Source of the DNA: Cliona cf. orientalis | Lineage: Eukaryota; Porifera; Demospongiae; Clionaida; Clionaidae | Direction of reading: 5' to 3' | DNA: 64,000 nt | Assembly: GCA_963930775.1 (NCBI GenBank) | Contig: OZ005691.1 | Span: forward strand, 7,747,000 to 7,810,999 | Part shown: piece after piece, positions 23,363 to 34,110 of the stretch | Layout: every line of letters begins with the position of its first letter | How positions within the stretch are numbered: the stretch's first letter is position 1 | Translations under genes and position numbers: made by a program | The notes under the pieces: generated by a model | Databases searched by the model: none | The model's input: only the letters and a program-made list of their open reading frames with translations | Told to the model about the DNA's origin: nothing

Positions 23363-23790
23363 TATGTGACCGTCTACGGGAAAACCCAGCATATGGGATC
23401 CGCGCGCTATTCGCGCAATGCGCGTTTTTAGTAGCTCAGGTCGAAATTTGTCGAAGTACAGATTTTGTCATATACATGTCGAACAACCCTTCTTCTAACT
23501 GTTGCCGTCGTCTACGGAGGCTAGTCGATCTATACAAAGGCAAAATAAGCCTTCATTTTGACCCACCTAGTCGGCCCAGCTGCCGTACCTGGAGCCTGTT
23601 GCTATGGGCGCTAATTAGAATTCTCTACCTAGATACAGCTAGATTCATCGAACTACTGTACGTTCGCTCACCTTTTTAGCTTCTTGGGCATCTAAAAACA
23701 ATCGGCTGTCGTCAACAACGAAATTCAACTCTTGCTCGATCTTTACGTTCATTTCGAATGGCTCCGCCCAGGTCCATTTAATTGATTTCC
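23363..23790. mobile_element. TIR family TATGTGACCGGATCTGAG, partial copy
   Basis: This left half matches 24141-24720 closely: GTGACCGTCTACGGGAAAACCCAGCATAT, a CAATGCGCGTTTTTAGTA block, CTAACTGTTGCCG, and GGCTCCGCCCAGGTCCATTTAATTGATTTC. The right half is not present after about 23790. Confidence 0.7.
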
Positions 23791-24139
23791 GGGTCATGCC
23801 TATGTGGATTAAATGTCAATTGCTCTGCTGACTCGGCAGAAATGGCTCTTGCAATGGAGAAAACGACAGTATCTGGAGAGGCGGTCAGAAAAACGGTACC
23901 TTTACGTTACCTTAAGAGTATAGAGAGGTTATCATGATGTAAATAGCTACTGGCACTTTGTTTATAAACTGAGGCACGGGTGACCCGTATACAAGTTTTT
24001 GGCCATAACTCAGCTTAGAAAAATTTTTGGAGCCTGGCTCTTTAACTGTTGAACTCTATAGTAAACTCTGCATCAATCCAAACCCCAAACACGATTTTCT
24101 TAAATAATCGCGAGTGGTTGGTTTTTCCATAGCGGTCAC

Positions 24140-24946
24140 ATGTGACCGGATCTGAGAAAACCTGGCATATTGTCAAAACACGCATACTGTATTTCCTCGA
24201 AATCTCGCCGCACCTCGAAATCCCTCCGCCCTCGAAATCTCGCCGCACCTATAAGGAGGTTGGTTCCAACAAACGCCGCCCTCGAAATCTCGCCGCATGG
24301 AGATTTCGAGGAAATACGGTATATGGCGCAATGGGCGTTTTTAGTATGAACAGTCAAAAATTTAATATCGAAGTTCAGTTTTTGTCATGTTTATGTCAAA
24401 GAACCCTTCTAACTGTTGCCACCGCCTACAAAGGGTAAATATAAGTTACCAACGCGAAATAGCCTTCACCTTGACCTACCTAGTCAGTACGGCTGCCGTA
24501 CACGGAGCCCGTTGCTATGAGCGCTAATTAGAATTCTCTACCTAGACACAGCTAGATTCATCGAAGTACTGTACGTTCACCCACCTTTTTAGCTTCTTGG
24601 GCATTGAAGAACAATCGGTGACTGTTGTCAACGTCAAAATCCGACCCTTGCTCGATTTTTACGTTCACTTCGAATGGCTCCGCCCAGGTCTATTTAATTG
24701 ATTTCTGGTTCACGTGTAGTATACGGAAACGCCATACGCTTGCATAGCAACACCTTTAAACAGTAATTTCTTGATTATTGAGGGTGTGGCGCGATTGCAA
24801 ACAAAGCGCTCTAGCTCCACAGCCAAGCGCAAAATGTATATCAGACTTGGAGGCAGGTTAGCTCTATGATACAGCTATCCAAATATATAGCTAACTAAAA
24901 TTTCATGAATCGATGAATATGGCGGGTTTTCTCAGATCCGGTCATA
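24140..24946. mobile_element. TIR family TATGTGACCGGATCTGAG, near-complete copy
   Basis: The left end TGTGACCGGATCTGAGAAAA and the right end TTTTCTCAGATCCGGTCATA are near-perfect inverted copies. The interior contains the family blocks also seen at 37596-38379 and 62541-63200. It is interrupted at 24185-24321 by another MITE. It is non-coding and was probably mobilised in trans. Confidence 0.85.
24185..24321. mobile_element. CGAAATCTCGCCGC palindromic MITE nested in another element, copy 1
   Basis: It starts TACTGTATTTCCTCGAAATC and ends GATTTCGAGGAAATACGGTA, its inverse. Internal CTCGAAATCTCGCCGC units are repeated. It splits the host element between TGTCAAAACACGCA and ATGGCGCAATGGGCG, which are contiguous in the copy at 37596. 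TA flanks it. A longer relative is at 61616-61933. Confidence 0.85.
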
Positions 24947-26277
24947 TACATCAAACCCTTATTTTCAGAAAAATTCCATATGGAGCGTTTCCTAAATCTG
25001 GTCACATATGCATAATATAGGTGCAGGAATTTTGATTCAAGAAAATACCCTTGAGAGTAAGTATCCTTGACAAAGAATTATAACCTGTAAGCACCACCTC
25101 CAAAATATCCAAGGAAGCTGATTTTTAACCAAGTAACTCAGCATCTATATTTGAACTAGCACCATCCATCCCTTCCGATCCCAGCTAGCTTTTTGCACTT
25201 ATTGCTGATGCTACTAATGCCTGCAGTAATGTTTCAAGACACTGAAAGGGCCAGCTCCTGTAGCATCCTTAGGCCTCTTTATATCGTCCTCGTAAGCACC
25301 TGTTCATCACTAGCTTTGAATCACAACACCAATTGAAGCATTTTATCATCAATATATTGCTGCTATTGTATGTGCCATCCATCAATAGTGAAAAAAGGGG
25401 GCATCACTTGCTGATGTAGTGATGGAATGTTTTTGCCACCTCATGGAAGCGTTTTTTTGCATCATAGATACATGCATTGTCAATCCACATACTCTATACA
25501 GAGCTTGAAATAAGGATTTAAAAGTGTGCAGACATAATGTCCGTACATGATCAGTTTTATTCAGACATTTTCAAATTTTGTACGGACATTTCAGATTCTG
25601 TTTTACCATTCCATGAGCTGATCCATGAGTTGCAGCTACTGCACTAGTACTGTCTGCAGACTTGGCAGATTCCACAGACCACCAAACATGACTGTGGTTT
25701 GACAGGTAGCAGTACTAGTGTAAACTGTTATGCCCCATATGCACTACGAATAGTAAATTGTGGCTGTAGGCAACCACAGTGCTGATTTGTTGCTCTAGGC
25801 TATGTCTGGACATTATGTCAGCACAAACGCTACTATGCTCGGACATTTGGGCAATATGCACAGAGAATGTCCGATGTCCAACTGCCATTTGAAGCTCTGC
25901 TATACAATGCATCCACAGACACATGCAATTCATGCAGCTGGAGTTTCACCAAGCTGTAGCAAAGGGGCCATTGAACAACTACCAGGCAGTTACAGTTTGC
26001 CATCGAGTCCACTTTGCCTCAAAGAGAGGGCTTCCTTGAGTCTATCCCCGACAACAGTTGTCCAGACTGTCAGCTGGTCGCAGGCACCAGATATCATACC
26101 ACTGCACGCTATGTATGAGACTTCCGTCTGCCTCTATCCCCGTTTTGAAATTTTCCACATTTATGATTATAAACAGTAATCACTCACATGCTATAGATTA
26201 TTACCAATAACTACATTCTGCATTTGTATCACACACATGCACACTCTACATTATCTCAAACTATCACGTAATAGTAA
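24947..26277. other. No gene recognised
   Basis: AT-rich stretch. A family-type right end (AAATCTGGTCACATATGC) recurs near 24993-25012. The motif GTCCGNACAT / ATGTCCGNACA recurs around 25535-25585 and 25805-25875 on both strands. The plus-strand frame 25802-26179 (125 codons) has no recognisable domain. Confidence 0.3.
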
Positions 26278-26792
26278 TACCGTACCCTCTTAAAAGAGGG
26301 CCACTTTGGGCTCAGTTTCCTGCTAAGGTGTGATATTTACTCAAAGATGCATCCATGTGTGGCTGCCCTTGAAAACACAGCTAAACTGGCTGGTGTATGA
26401 GGACTGAACTTCGAATAGTGTATGTAATATCAATAAGTAACCAGCCAAACAGCCGTAAAACTAAGTCTAGCTAGCTTTATATGCCACATTTCAGTATCAA
26501 ATGATCGTGCATGGCTAGCGATTATAACCATACCAACTCAATACGGCTGCCGTCAACAACATACGGTGAAGTATTGGCCCCGATAGCCAGCCACCCTCGC
26601 TCTCGATTGGTAATCGTGCTTGAATAAGGCTGAAATGTATAGTAGCTGCTGCTAATATTTGAGTTATGAAGATACCTGGGCACTCTTTCGCATCTAAATG
26701 CGACACAGATACTTGGAATATCGGCTCATCCCCCACTTTTGGGCTGATGCAAGGTGCACCACCTATTGGCACTCTTTTGCGAGGGTACGGTA
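26278..26792. mobile_element. TIR element, TACCGTACCCTC family, copy 1 (515 bp)
   Basis: It starts TACCGTACCCTCTTAAAAGA and ends TTTTGCGAGGGTACGGTA. The sub-terminal GGGGGATGNGCCGATATT blocks are also inverted. The whole element matches 41320-41890 in the opposite orientation. The terminal TA could be the target duplication. The frames inside are on both strands and meaningless. Confidence 0.8.
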
Positions 26793-26997
26793 ATAAAATC
26801 TGCTCCTCAAGGATCAGGAGCCTCTATGCACATGTCAAGCATGCCTTCTCTTACCCCCACTCTTCCAGGGCACCCTTATTTCTCTATCGCTCACACTCAA
26901 ACATCAACTCACCTATACTATTCAGAACTTGCTACTACAACGCCTGTAGGAACTGTATCACTTGTATTAACTGCCATTACCCATACACACTATTGCA

Positions 26998-27570
26998 CTA
27001 TCTGGGAAAACCCAGCATGTAGCAAATTCTATGAATATTTAGTTAGTTATATGTTTGATAGAGCTAACCTACCTCCAAGTTTCAGACCGAGTGCATGCTT
27101 TGCATAGGAGCTAGAGCACTTTGTTTACGATGGTGCCATTCCCCCCATAATCGAGAAATTAAAGTTCAAAGGCATTGCTTTGCACACATACGGCATTTTC
27201 ACATTCTACCTATGTGTGAACCGGAAATCAATAAAAAGGCCCTGGTGGGGCCTTTAAAATGACCGTAAAGATCAAGCAAGGGTTGATTTACGATGTCCAA
27301 AACGAACAGCTCCACCCAGGGCCATTTAATTGATTTCCAGTTTACGTGTAGTTTCCGGAAACACCATACACGCATGCATAGCAACGTCTTTAGACTGTAC
27401 TTTCTCGATTATTGTGGGTGTGGCAAATCACAAACAAAATGCTCTAGCTCCTATGGGAAGCACGTTATCTGTCTGAAACTTGGAGGTAGGTTAGATCTAT
27501 GGTAGAACTTTAATATGTAGCTAACGAAAAATTCATAGAATTCGCTACATGCCAGGTTTTCCCAGATATT
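26998..27570. mobile_element. Palindromic double-right-end variant of the TATGTGACCGG family
   Basis: Both ends carry the family's right-hand part. The left end reads CTGGGAAAACCCAGCATGTAG then, inverted, the AGCTAACCTACCTCCAAGTTTC block. The right end reads GAAACTTGGAGGTAGGTTAG then ACATGCCAGGTTTTCCCAG. Ends of well over 100 bp are thus inverted copies, while the family's left half is missing. Likely the product of an inverted duplication of one end. Confidence 0.7.
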
Positions 27571-28155
27571 ATGATACTAATATGCACTTACTGGATTAGA
27601 ATGTATATGTCACATGCGTCCTCCCTTGAAGCAAAATGCAAGTGGCGTAAAACACACTTTGTGGATGTTGTAACTTGAATTGTTATTTCCATTAGCAACA
27701 GCAAAAGTATGAAAATGGATTCCAGTGGATTTGATACTTCCTACTCACACTTGAACTCACCACTTTTACCACCCACAAGGACTTCCCATGGCAACTTTAC
27801 CATCGTAGCATTCACTGTGTAGCCAGATGTTAGTAGTTAGCTAATGCTTGGCATGCATGTGCATGAGGATTATGATAGTCAGTTTGTCTGTTTTTACCAC
27901 TCTACCGCCGGCATAGGACATTAAAATTACTGAAATGTACCAGCCAATTTTGCACCAAACTCCAAAGGTTTTCAACTAAGGGATTTCCCTAAAAAGTTTT
28001 ATCTCATGAGTCATAGTTTGTTCTTCATTTAAGCATATATAATATAATATAACTAAGTTGGTCATTTTCAATTCTCAGTGCCGTAAACTTAATTAGGGCA
28101 ATATCCACTCCGTATTCTACTTGTAATGTCTATAACTATAATATAATAATATTAT
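27571..28155. other. No gene recognised
   Basis: AT-rich spacer up to the target duplication of the Gypsy element. Nothing coding was seen. Confidence 0.3.
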
Positions 28156-28160
28156 ATCAC

Positions 28161-28295
28161 TGTCGTAACTTTCAAGACATAAGAACGATATTATCATTGA
28201 CAGACTGACACAAATATTTTAGAACATGTTCAATAAATACAATATAACAGGAAACATAATAAACCACAAACAGGAAACAAAGGGAAGTTACCACA
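28161..28295 (-). repeat. 3' LTR of the Gypsy element
   Basis: It begins TGTCGTAACTTTCAAGACAT and ends GAAGTTACCACA (TG...CA). It is preceded by ATCAC. The neighbouring sequence (about 28296-28310), read on the minus strand, is a purine-rich tract expected just upstream of a 3' LTR. Confidence 0.95.
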
Positions 28296-28441
28296 TTTCC
28301 TCCCCTCTAAGATAAAAGATACACAAAAGAAAAGTAAAGGGTAAAGAATGACAAAAGAACAAACTCAAAATCATACACAATAATGAATATAAGGATGTGC
28401 ACACAAAACTCAACAGTAGAGAATTTCAACAGAAAAATAGT

Positions 28442-29248
28442 TCAAGTGTTCCAAGTTGGTTCAAAACGAACTACTGGAGTACGGTCATGTTTAGGATAAC
28501 TTTTCCTGGTAGCATTCGACTCTGTGCTAGGATCTGGAGGTCGAGAGTTACTTTCACTCGTACTAGAGTCAGTTTGTTCAGGAGTAGCGTCTCCAGTAGC
28601 AGTTGACGGTTTAGGGAGAGAGATAGTCACATCAGGCTCCACTACTGAGTCCTGTGGTACTATAACACTACGTTTCCTCACTTGGTCTAGGTGACATCGA
28701 CGTTGTTGTCCATCAGAGAGTTTCACTCTGAACGATACTGGTCCAGTTCCTTCCTGGATCACACCTGGTAACCATTTCTCTCCACCTGATCGATAATTTC
28801 GAACAAACATGTCCTCTCCCACTTCCAATTTTCTCTCTTTCGCTTTCTGGTCATGTTGTGACTTTTGCTTTGACTGGTTCTTTTCCACTCTCTCGGCAGT
28901 GTGCGGTTTCACTAAATCCAGTCGGGATCTCGGACGTCTTCCCAGCAGCATTTCTGCGGGAGAAACTCCAGTTGTGGTCTGAGGCGTCAATCGATACATG
29001 AAAAGTACTTGGGCTAACTGAGTTCGAATACTGCCTTGTGTAGTCTTCTTCAATCCCTTCTTTACGATCTGGACGGCACATTCTGCCAACCCGTTCGACG
29101 CGGGGTGGTAAGGGGCAGACGTGAGATGCTTGATCCCATTGAATGCGAGAAAACTTTTGAACTCTGCACTTACGAAACAGGTGCCGTTGTCAGTGACTAT
29201 CGTCTCAGGGATACCAAACTTAGCAAAGAGTGGCCTCAACTCTTCCAT
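28442..29248 (-). pseudogene. Gypsy integrase, catalytic core and C-terminal part (fossil)
   Basis: Contains the integrase blocks VTDNGTCFVSAEF and PYHPASNGLAECAVQ (retroviral-type DDE core), then a basic C-terminal region with a chromatin-binding-like fold region (GEDMFVRNY and PVSFRVKL) and a Ser/Thr-rich tail. Part of the element at 28161-32601, which is broken. Confidence 0.9.
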
Positions 29249-29290
29249 GACAGCTTGGAAAGTAGCTTGAGGTGTGGAGACAGCTTCAAT

Positions 29291-30535
29291 TCACTTGGAG
29301 TGGGCGTCGATTAGGACGAGAATCATTTTCCCTTGGAAAGGACCAGCGTAGTCGAGGTGAAGACGTGCCCACGGTCGGGTTGGCCAACTCCAAGGATGGA
29401 GTGGAGCGACAGCTGAAGTAGGTTGTTGTTGTTGACATTCCAGGCAATGGCAAACAGTACTGGCGATATCGTTAGAAATGCCCGGCCACCACACGTACAT
29501 TCTAGCCAAACTTTTCATCCGGCTAATTCCAGGATGCCCTTCATGGAGCTCCGTCAGCACAGCTTCTCTACACACAGTAGGAACGACAACTCTTGAGCCC
29601 CACAGTAGACACCCTTCGTACAATAATAACTCGTGTCTCTTGTCAAAGAAAGAAGAATGTTCTGCACTGGAACTGGGCCAACCTTGTTGCATGAACTGAA
29701 CGATAGGAGACAATTGCGGGTCCTTGCGGGTGGCTAACCGAATCTGATCTGCCGTGACAGGTGAGTTTGCAAGGTGATCGGCTAGTAGCACCAACTCTGG
29801 TGGCTGCTTGACAATGGCTGGCTCGACTGATAGTGGCAACCGACTGAGTGCATCTGCGTTTGCATGTGCTGTAGTATTTCGGAAAGCTAGTGTATACTCG
29901 AACATTGACAAGTACAGGGACCAGCGTCGCACTCGGGCCGAAGCTTGGGGCGAGGTAGGCTTGTGTTCACCGAGAAGCCCCAGAAGTGGCTTGTGGTCAG
30001 AGACTAGCATGAAGTGACGTCCAAAAAGATATGAATAGAAGCGTTTAGCACCGAACACACACGACAACCCTTCTTTTTCCAACTGGGAATAGTTACGCTC
30101 TGCTGCATTCAATGTGCGAGAAGCATAGCCAATCGGCTTTTCCGATCTGTCCGGTAACTTGTGAGCAAGTACGGCCCCAATGCCATAAGCGGAGGCATCA
30201 CACGCCAGCATAAGAGGGAGCTGAGGGTTGAAGTGAATCAGCAGCTGGGAGAAGGTGAGCAACTTCTTGGACTTGTTAAAGGCTTGATCTTGAGCGAGGG
30301 ACCACGACACGGAACATTCTTTCCCAGCAACTTGTATAACGGTGCCAGGTGCGTAGCCAGGTTCGGCAGGAATTTCCCATAATAGGTAAGTAGCCCAAGG
30401 TATGATTTTAACTTGGCAACATTTCTCGGAGTCGGAGCCTGCCGAATGGCTTCCACCTTCTCGGGAAGTGGACGAAGTCCTTCCGTGTCGATCACATATC
30501 CCAGGTAAGTCACAGAGGGCACCATGAACTTGCAT
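29291..30535 (-). pseudogene. Gypsy RNase H and integrase zinc-binding part (fossil)
   Basis: RNase H blocks (LMLACDASAYGIGAVLAH, ERNYSQLEKEGL, LVSDHKPL) are followed by the GHPGISRMKSLAR and WWPGI blocks and an HHCC-like Cys pair (CHCLECQ), then HLDYAGPF, the start of the integrase core. Standard Gypsy order. Part of the element at 28161-32601. Confidence 0.9.
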
Positions 30536-31359
30536 TTACTTTTCTTGGCTCGAAGCCCTGCCCTTTCCAATCGTCGTAGTACTTCTTCCAATGACTGTAA
30601 ATGCTCCGATTCGCTCGCACCTGTAATGAGAATATCGTCGATGTAGACGGCGACTTGGGGAATACCCTGTAGTAGACTTTCCATAACTTTCTGAAAAATG
30701 CCAGTTGCTGAGGATATACCGTAGGGCAATCTCGTGTAACGGAACAACCCCTTGTGGGTATTAATTACGACGTACTTCCTTGACTCGGGGTCTAACTTGA
30801 GCTGCAAGTAAGCCTGGCTCAAGTCCAGCTTGGTGAACGTAGCTCCACCTTCAAGAGTAGCAAATAAATCCTCCACCTTGGGGATGGGGTAGCGATTGAG
30901 CTTTGAGACAGGGTTGACTGTCATTTGGAAGTCGCCACACAGGCGTACGCTTTTCTTGTCACTTTTTAGGACAGCCACGACAGGTGCGGCCCAATCAGAA
31001 TGGTCTACAGGCTCCAGGGTTCCTTCTGAGACCAGCCGATCGATCTCTTCCCCAACTTTCTGGTGCATGGCATAGGGAACAGTTCTTGCTTTACAGAACT
31101 TCGGAGTTGCGTCGGCCTCTACTTTGATCTTCGCTTTGTAGTTGCTGAAGGTTCCCAAGCCCTCTTTGAAAACGTCGGCGTACTTGCTCAGGACCTCCTG
31201 CAATCCTGGATTAAGGATGTAGTGTATACTGTGCCAATTTAACTTAATTTTCTCCAGCCAATTCCTTCCAAATAAGGTTGGACCTTCCCCCTTGACCACT
31301 ACTAGAGGCAACACAGCAGATTGGTTTTCATAAGACACCTGTACATCCACAGTTCCCAC
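30238..31359 (-). pseudogene. Gypsy protease end and reverse transcriptase (fossil)
   Basis: It begins at the C-terminal side of the aspartic protease (LFGRNWLEKIKLNW), then carries reverse transcriptase blocks (LVSEGTLEPVDHSDWAAPVV, FTKLDLSQAYLQL, RLPYGISSATGIFQ, YIDDILITG, YLGYVID). The YIDD active-site motif is typical for Ty3/Gypsy. Part of the element at 28161-32601. Confidence 0.92.
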
Positions 31360-31386
31360 AACTTTGATAGGCTCTTTTGAGTAAGT

Positions 31387-32463
31387 TTATAATCGAATAT
31401 TGGATGCACTCAGGCCCCTCCCCGGCCACAATTGGTGGTACATGGCTTCAGCCATGAGGGATACAGCTGCTCCCGTGTCTATCTCCATGGGAACGGAACA
31501 ATCATCTATCATTATCTGTACCTTGATGGGGGGAACTCTCCCGCTGTGGCCTTGTCGGATTGTACCCACAGCGTACACGAAGTCGTCAGAGCTGGAGTCT
31601 GATTCCTCAACAACTTGTCGAACCGGTTGTGAACCTGCTTGACTGGCGTTCTTCTTCGACGGTGCTGACTTTGCACTTGCACTTCGACACACTCGCGCCA
31701 GATGGCCCTTCTTTTTACATTTATGGCAAACACGATCACGGAATCTGCATGTAGTCGCTTTGTGGTCAGCGATGCCACAGCGATGGCATACCACACCACT
31801 CCCCCCAATTGCAGTAGGAGCAGTAGCTGCAGTCCGCTTCTTGCCAAACACCTTATGCACTGGCTCCTCCTTAACCTTAGCAGGCTCGACGGTTGGCGCT
31901 TTCATCTCCTTTAGATTATTGTCGGCAGTCTCGAAGCCTCGCGCGATCGTCAGGGCCTTCTCGAAGTCCAGTTCCTTCTCTTGCAGAAATTTCGCTTGAG
32001 TCTTATCGTCGTTGATGCCCCACACTAGATGATCACGCAGCATCTTGTCCAGTGTGGTGCCGTAGTTGCAATACTCGGCGAGACGACGTAGGTCTGCAAC
32101 GTACGCGGCTACTGTTTCACCCGCCTTCCTCGATCGAGAATTAAAACGAAAACGTTGCATGACTTCAGACGGTTGAGGATTGTACTGCTCAGTGAGAACG
32201 GCCACTAACTGTTCAAACGTTTTTTCGGTCGGCTTCACGGGAGATAGGAGGCTTCGTAACAACTTGTAAGGTGCGGGTCCAATAACCGAAAGAAATGTGG
32301 CCTGCCGTTTCTCTGCCTTCCCGTCTCCTACAATGTCATTTGCTACGAAGAACTGTTCGAGCCTCTCTACGTATTGAGGCCATTCCTCCTGGTCCGCATC
32401 AAACGGCTCCAGTTTCCCCAGTAGTGTGGCCATTGCGATCGAATCCCGTCGACTTGTCGCCAA
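31387..32463 (-). pseudogene. Gypsy gag and start of protease (fossil)
   Basis: A 358-codon frame with a gag/capsid-like helical region (about residues 10-190), then two CCHC zinc knuckles (CHRCGIADHKATTC and CHKCKKKGHLARVC), then the aspartic protease motif MEIDTGAAVSLM near the end. Gag and protease share a frame, as in many Gypsy elements. Part of the element at 28161-32601. Confidence 0.92.
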
Positions 32464-32467
32464 TTTA

Positions 32468-32601
32468 TGTTGTAACTTTCAAGACATAAGAACGATTTTG
32501 TCATTGACAGACTGACACAAATATTTTAGAACATGTTCATAAATACAATATAACAGGAAACATAATAAACCACAAACAGGAAACAAAGTGAAGTTACCAC
32601 A
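32468..32601 (-). repeat. 5' LTR of the Gypsy element
   Basis: It begins TGTTGTAACTTTCAAGACAT and ends GAAGTTACCACA, followed by the ATCAC duplication. Directly inside (minus-strand reading) comes TAAATTGGCGACAAG, a position and composition suited to a tRNA primer-binding site of the TGGCGAC type. Confidence 0.95.
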
Positions 32602-32606
32602 ATCAC

Positions 32607-33332
32607 ATAGTCTACATTCCTGAGACATCAACCAGCTCAGACTATCCAACCAAGTTCTCTCCATGTTTGTGGAGTACAAGGCCCCCTTCAATCCTACAGC
32701 CAAACCTGAGCAAGAATGAGAAAATGTACTGATGAATAGTCTTGCGCGTTCGTCTCAACCAATGACTTGATCAGCTTCAATCATTGATGTTCTCCGCCCC
32801 TTCGATAGGTTCACTACCGAATGCAATCATCAAAATGGGGAAGGCCCTTAGCAACCACAGGTTGAATATAGAGTTGATAGTCCAGTCACTAGTGCGTGCG
32901 AGACCAAAGTCTTTGAATATAGCCGCCATGATGCTTGTATGTGTCATTCGTCATTAACATGCATGCAATTTGATGACTCATATATGCATCACTCGTATAT
33001 AAAGGGTTTCCAAAGACCGAAAGACAAAACCAGTCTTTGTGTCCAACCCAGAGACATTAAAAGTTTATGAGCTCCTCAGGTGCATTAAAGACTGAAACCA
33101 GATTTGTAACGGTGACAAATCCCTTGTATTCATTCTCCCACCACATCAAAATGGTTGCTAATTAACCATGCCTAGCATCATCTGGCCCATCTAGAATGTG
33201 CACTGATACAGCAAAAAACCAAATCTGACCCTTGCTAGCTAGCATCATGATAAGGTATTTATATTATCATGAATCTAAACCTCTTGGTTCTGGCTTTTGG
33301 CTTGTTTGTAAGCTGTCTTAGTTTAGGCACTC
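32607..33332. other. No gene recognised
   Basis: Spacer between the Gypsy element and the next TIR element. No coding signal was seen. Confidence 0.3.
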
Positions 33333-33826
33333 TACCATATAGCAGGAAATTTTGGCGGTTTGCCAGTCGCCAAATCAAAATCCACCAGTATTAAGTCACT
33401 CCTATATTTTGCACACATGAAGGCCATCGTGCATTGCGAAGTAAATTTGTGGATGTGGTCTTTAACTCGCGCGAGCTTGGTACCCAGTATCACTCACTTG
33501 AATCATTTCTATCACATACCGATCCTTCAAGGCTCGTGTTCGATCTCTCTTTTAGTGCAATTAATCTCTCCTCACTGATGATTGGAATCCAAATACTATG
33601 ATGCCTCCGTATGCAGCGCTCCATACAATTTGGTCAAACCATCTAGCAAGCCATTGCGCCACTCCCCTCAATGATCTCGATTGTGCATGTGCATGCAGCA
33701 AATTCAGGGGTGTAGCTAGATCGAACTCGGTCATCCGCCAAATTAAAATCTGCCAATATTTTTGTTTGTGCTGGTTGAGGCCAATCCGCCAAATTTAATT
33801 CCCACCAATTTTTCCTGCTTTATGGT
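33333..33826. mobile_element. TIR element, TACCATATAGCAGGAAATTT family (494 bp)
   Basis: The left end TACCATATAGCAGGAAATTT with TTGGCGG and the right end CCGCCAAATTTAATTCCCAC then TTTTTCCTGCTTTATGGTA are inverted. Sub-terminal CGCCAAAT motifs repeat on both sides. It is non-coding. A decayed relative lies at 6789-7006. Confidence 0.75.
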
Positions 33827-34110
33827 AGCCTAAATTACAATGTTTTTTCCATATACCCAACTACAAGCTTATGTGACAGCTGTCTCTTGCTAATCGTCTA
33901 GTGTGATAGGTGCAATTCCTCCTCATGATACATGGTTGCTAACCAGGATGAACTATGCGCAACACGTAATTCTGATGTTAGTATGGGACCTGTAGTAGTT
34001 CAACATTCCTATACCTTTGCTACTTATATTTACTCTTGCAACTGGCTTTCATGAGATACTCCGTAATATACTCCAGAAATACCACCATAACTCTTTTATT
34101 TTGTCATAGG

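Larger units (their letters stand above)
28161..32601 (-). mobile_element. Ty3/Gypsy LTR retroelement, nearly complete, LTR to LTR
   Basis: It is bounded by two short LTRs (28161-28295 and 32468-32601) and by the 5-bp duplication ATCAC at 28156-28160 and 32602-32606. On the minus strand the order is 5' LTR, gag, protease, reverse transcriptase, RNase H, integrase, polypurine tract, 3' LTR, the standard Gypsy order. The two LTRs differ at about four positions plus one indel, so insertion is fairly recent. The element is broken, with about three interruptions of the coding frames. It is about 4.44 kb. Confidence 0.95.

Noticed and set aside
25802-26179. 125-codon plus-strand ORF
   Set aside because: It overlaps repeated GTCCGNACAT motifs found on both strands and has no recognisable domain.
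26666-27107. Two overlapping plus-strand ORFs of 117-118 codons
   Set aside because: They run across the end of one TIR element into another and overlap each other in different frames.
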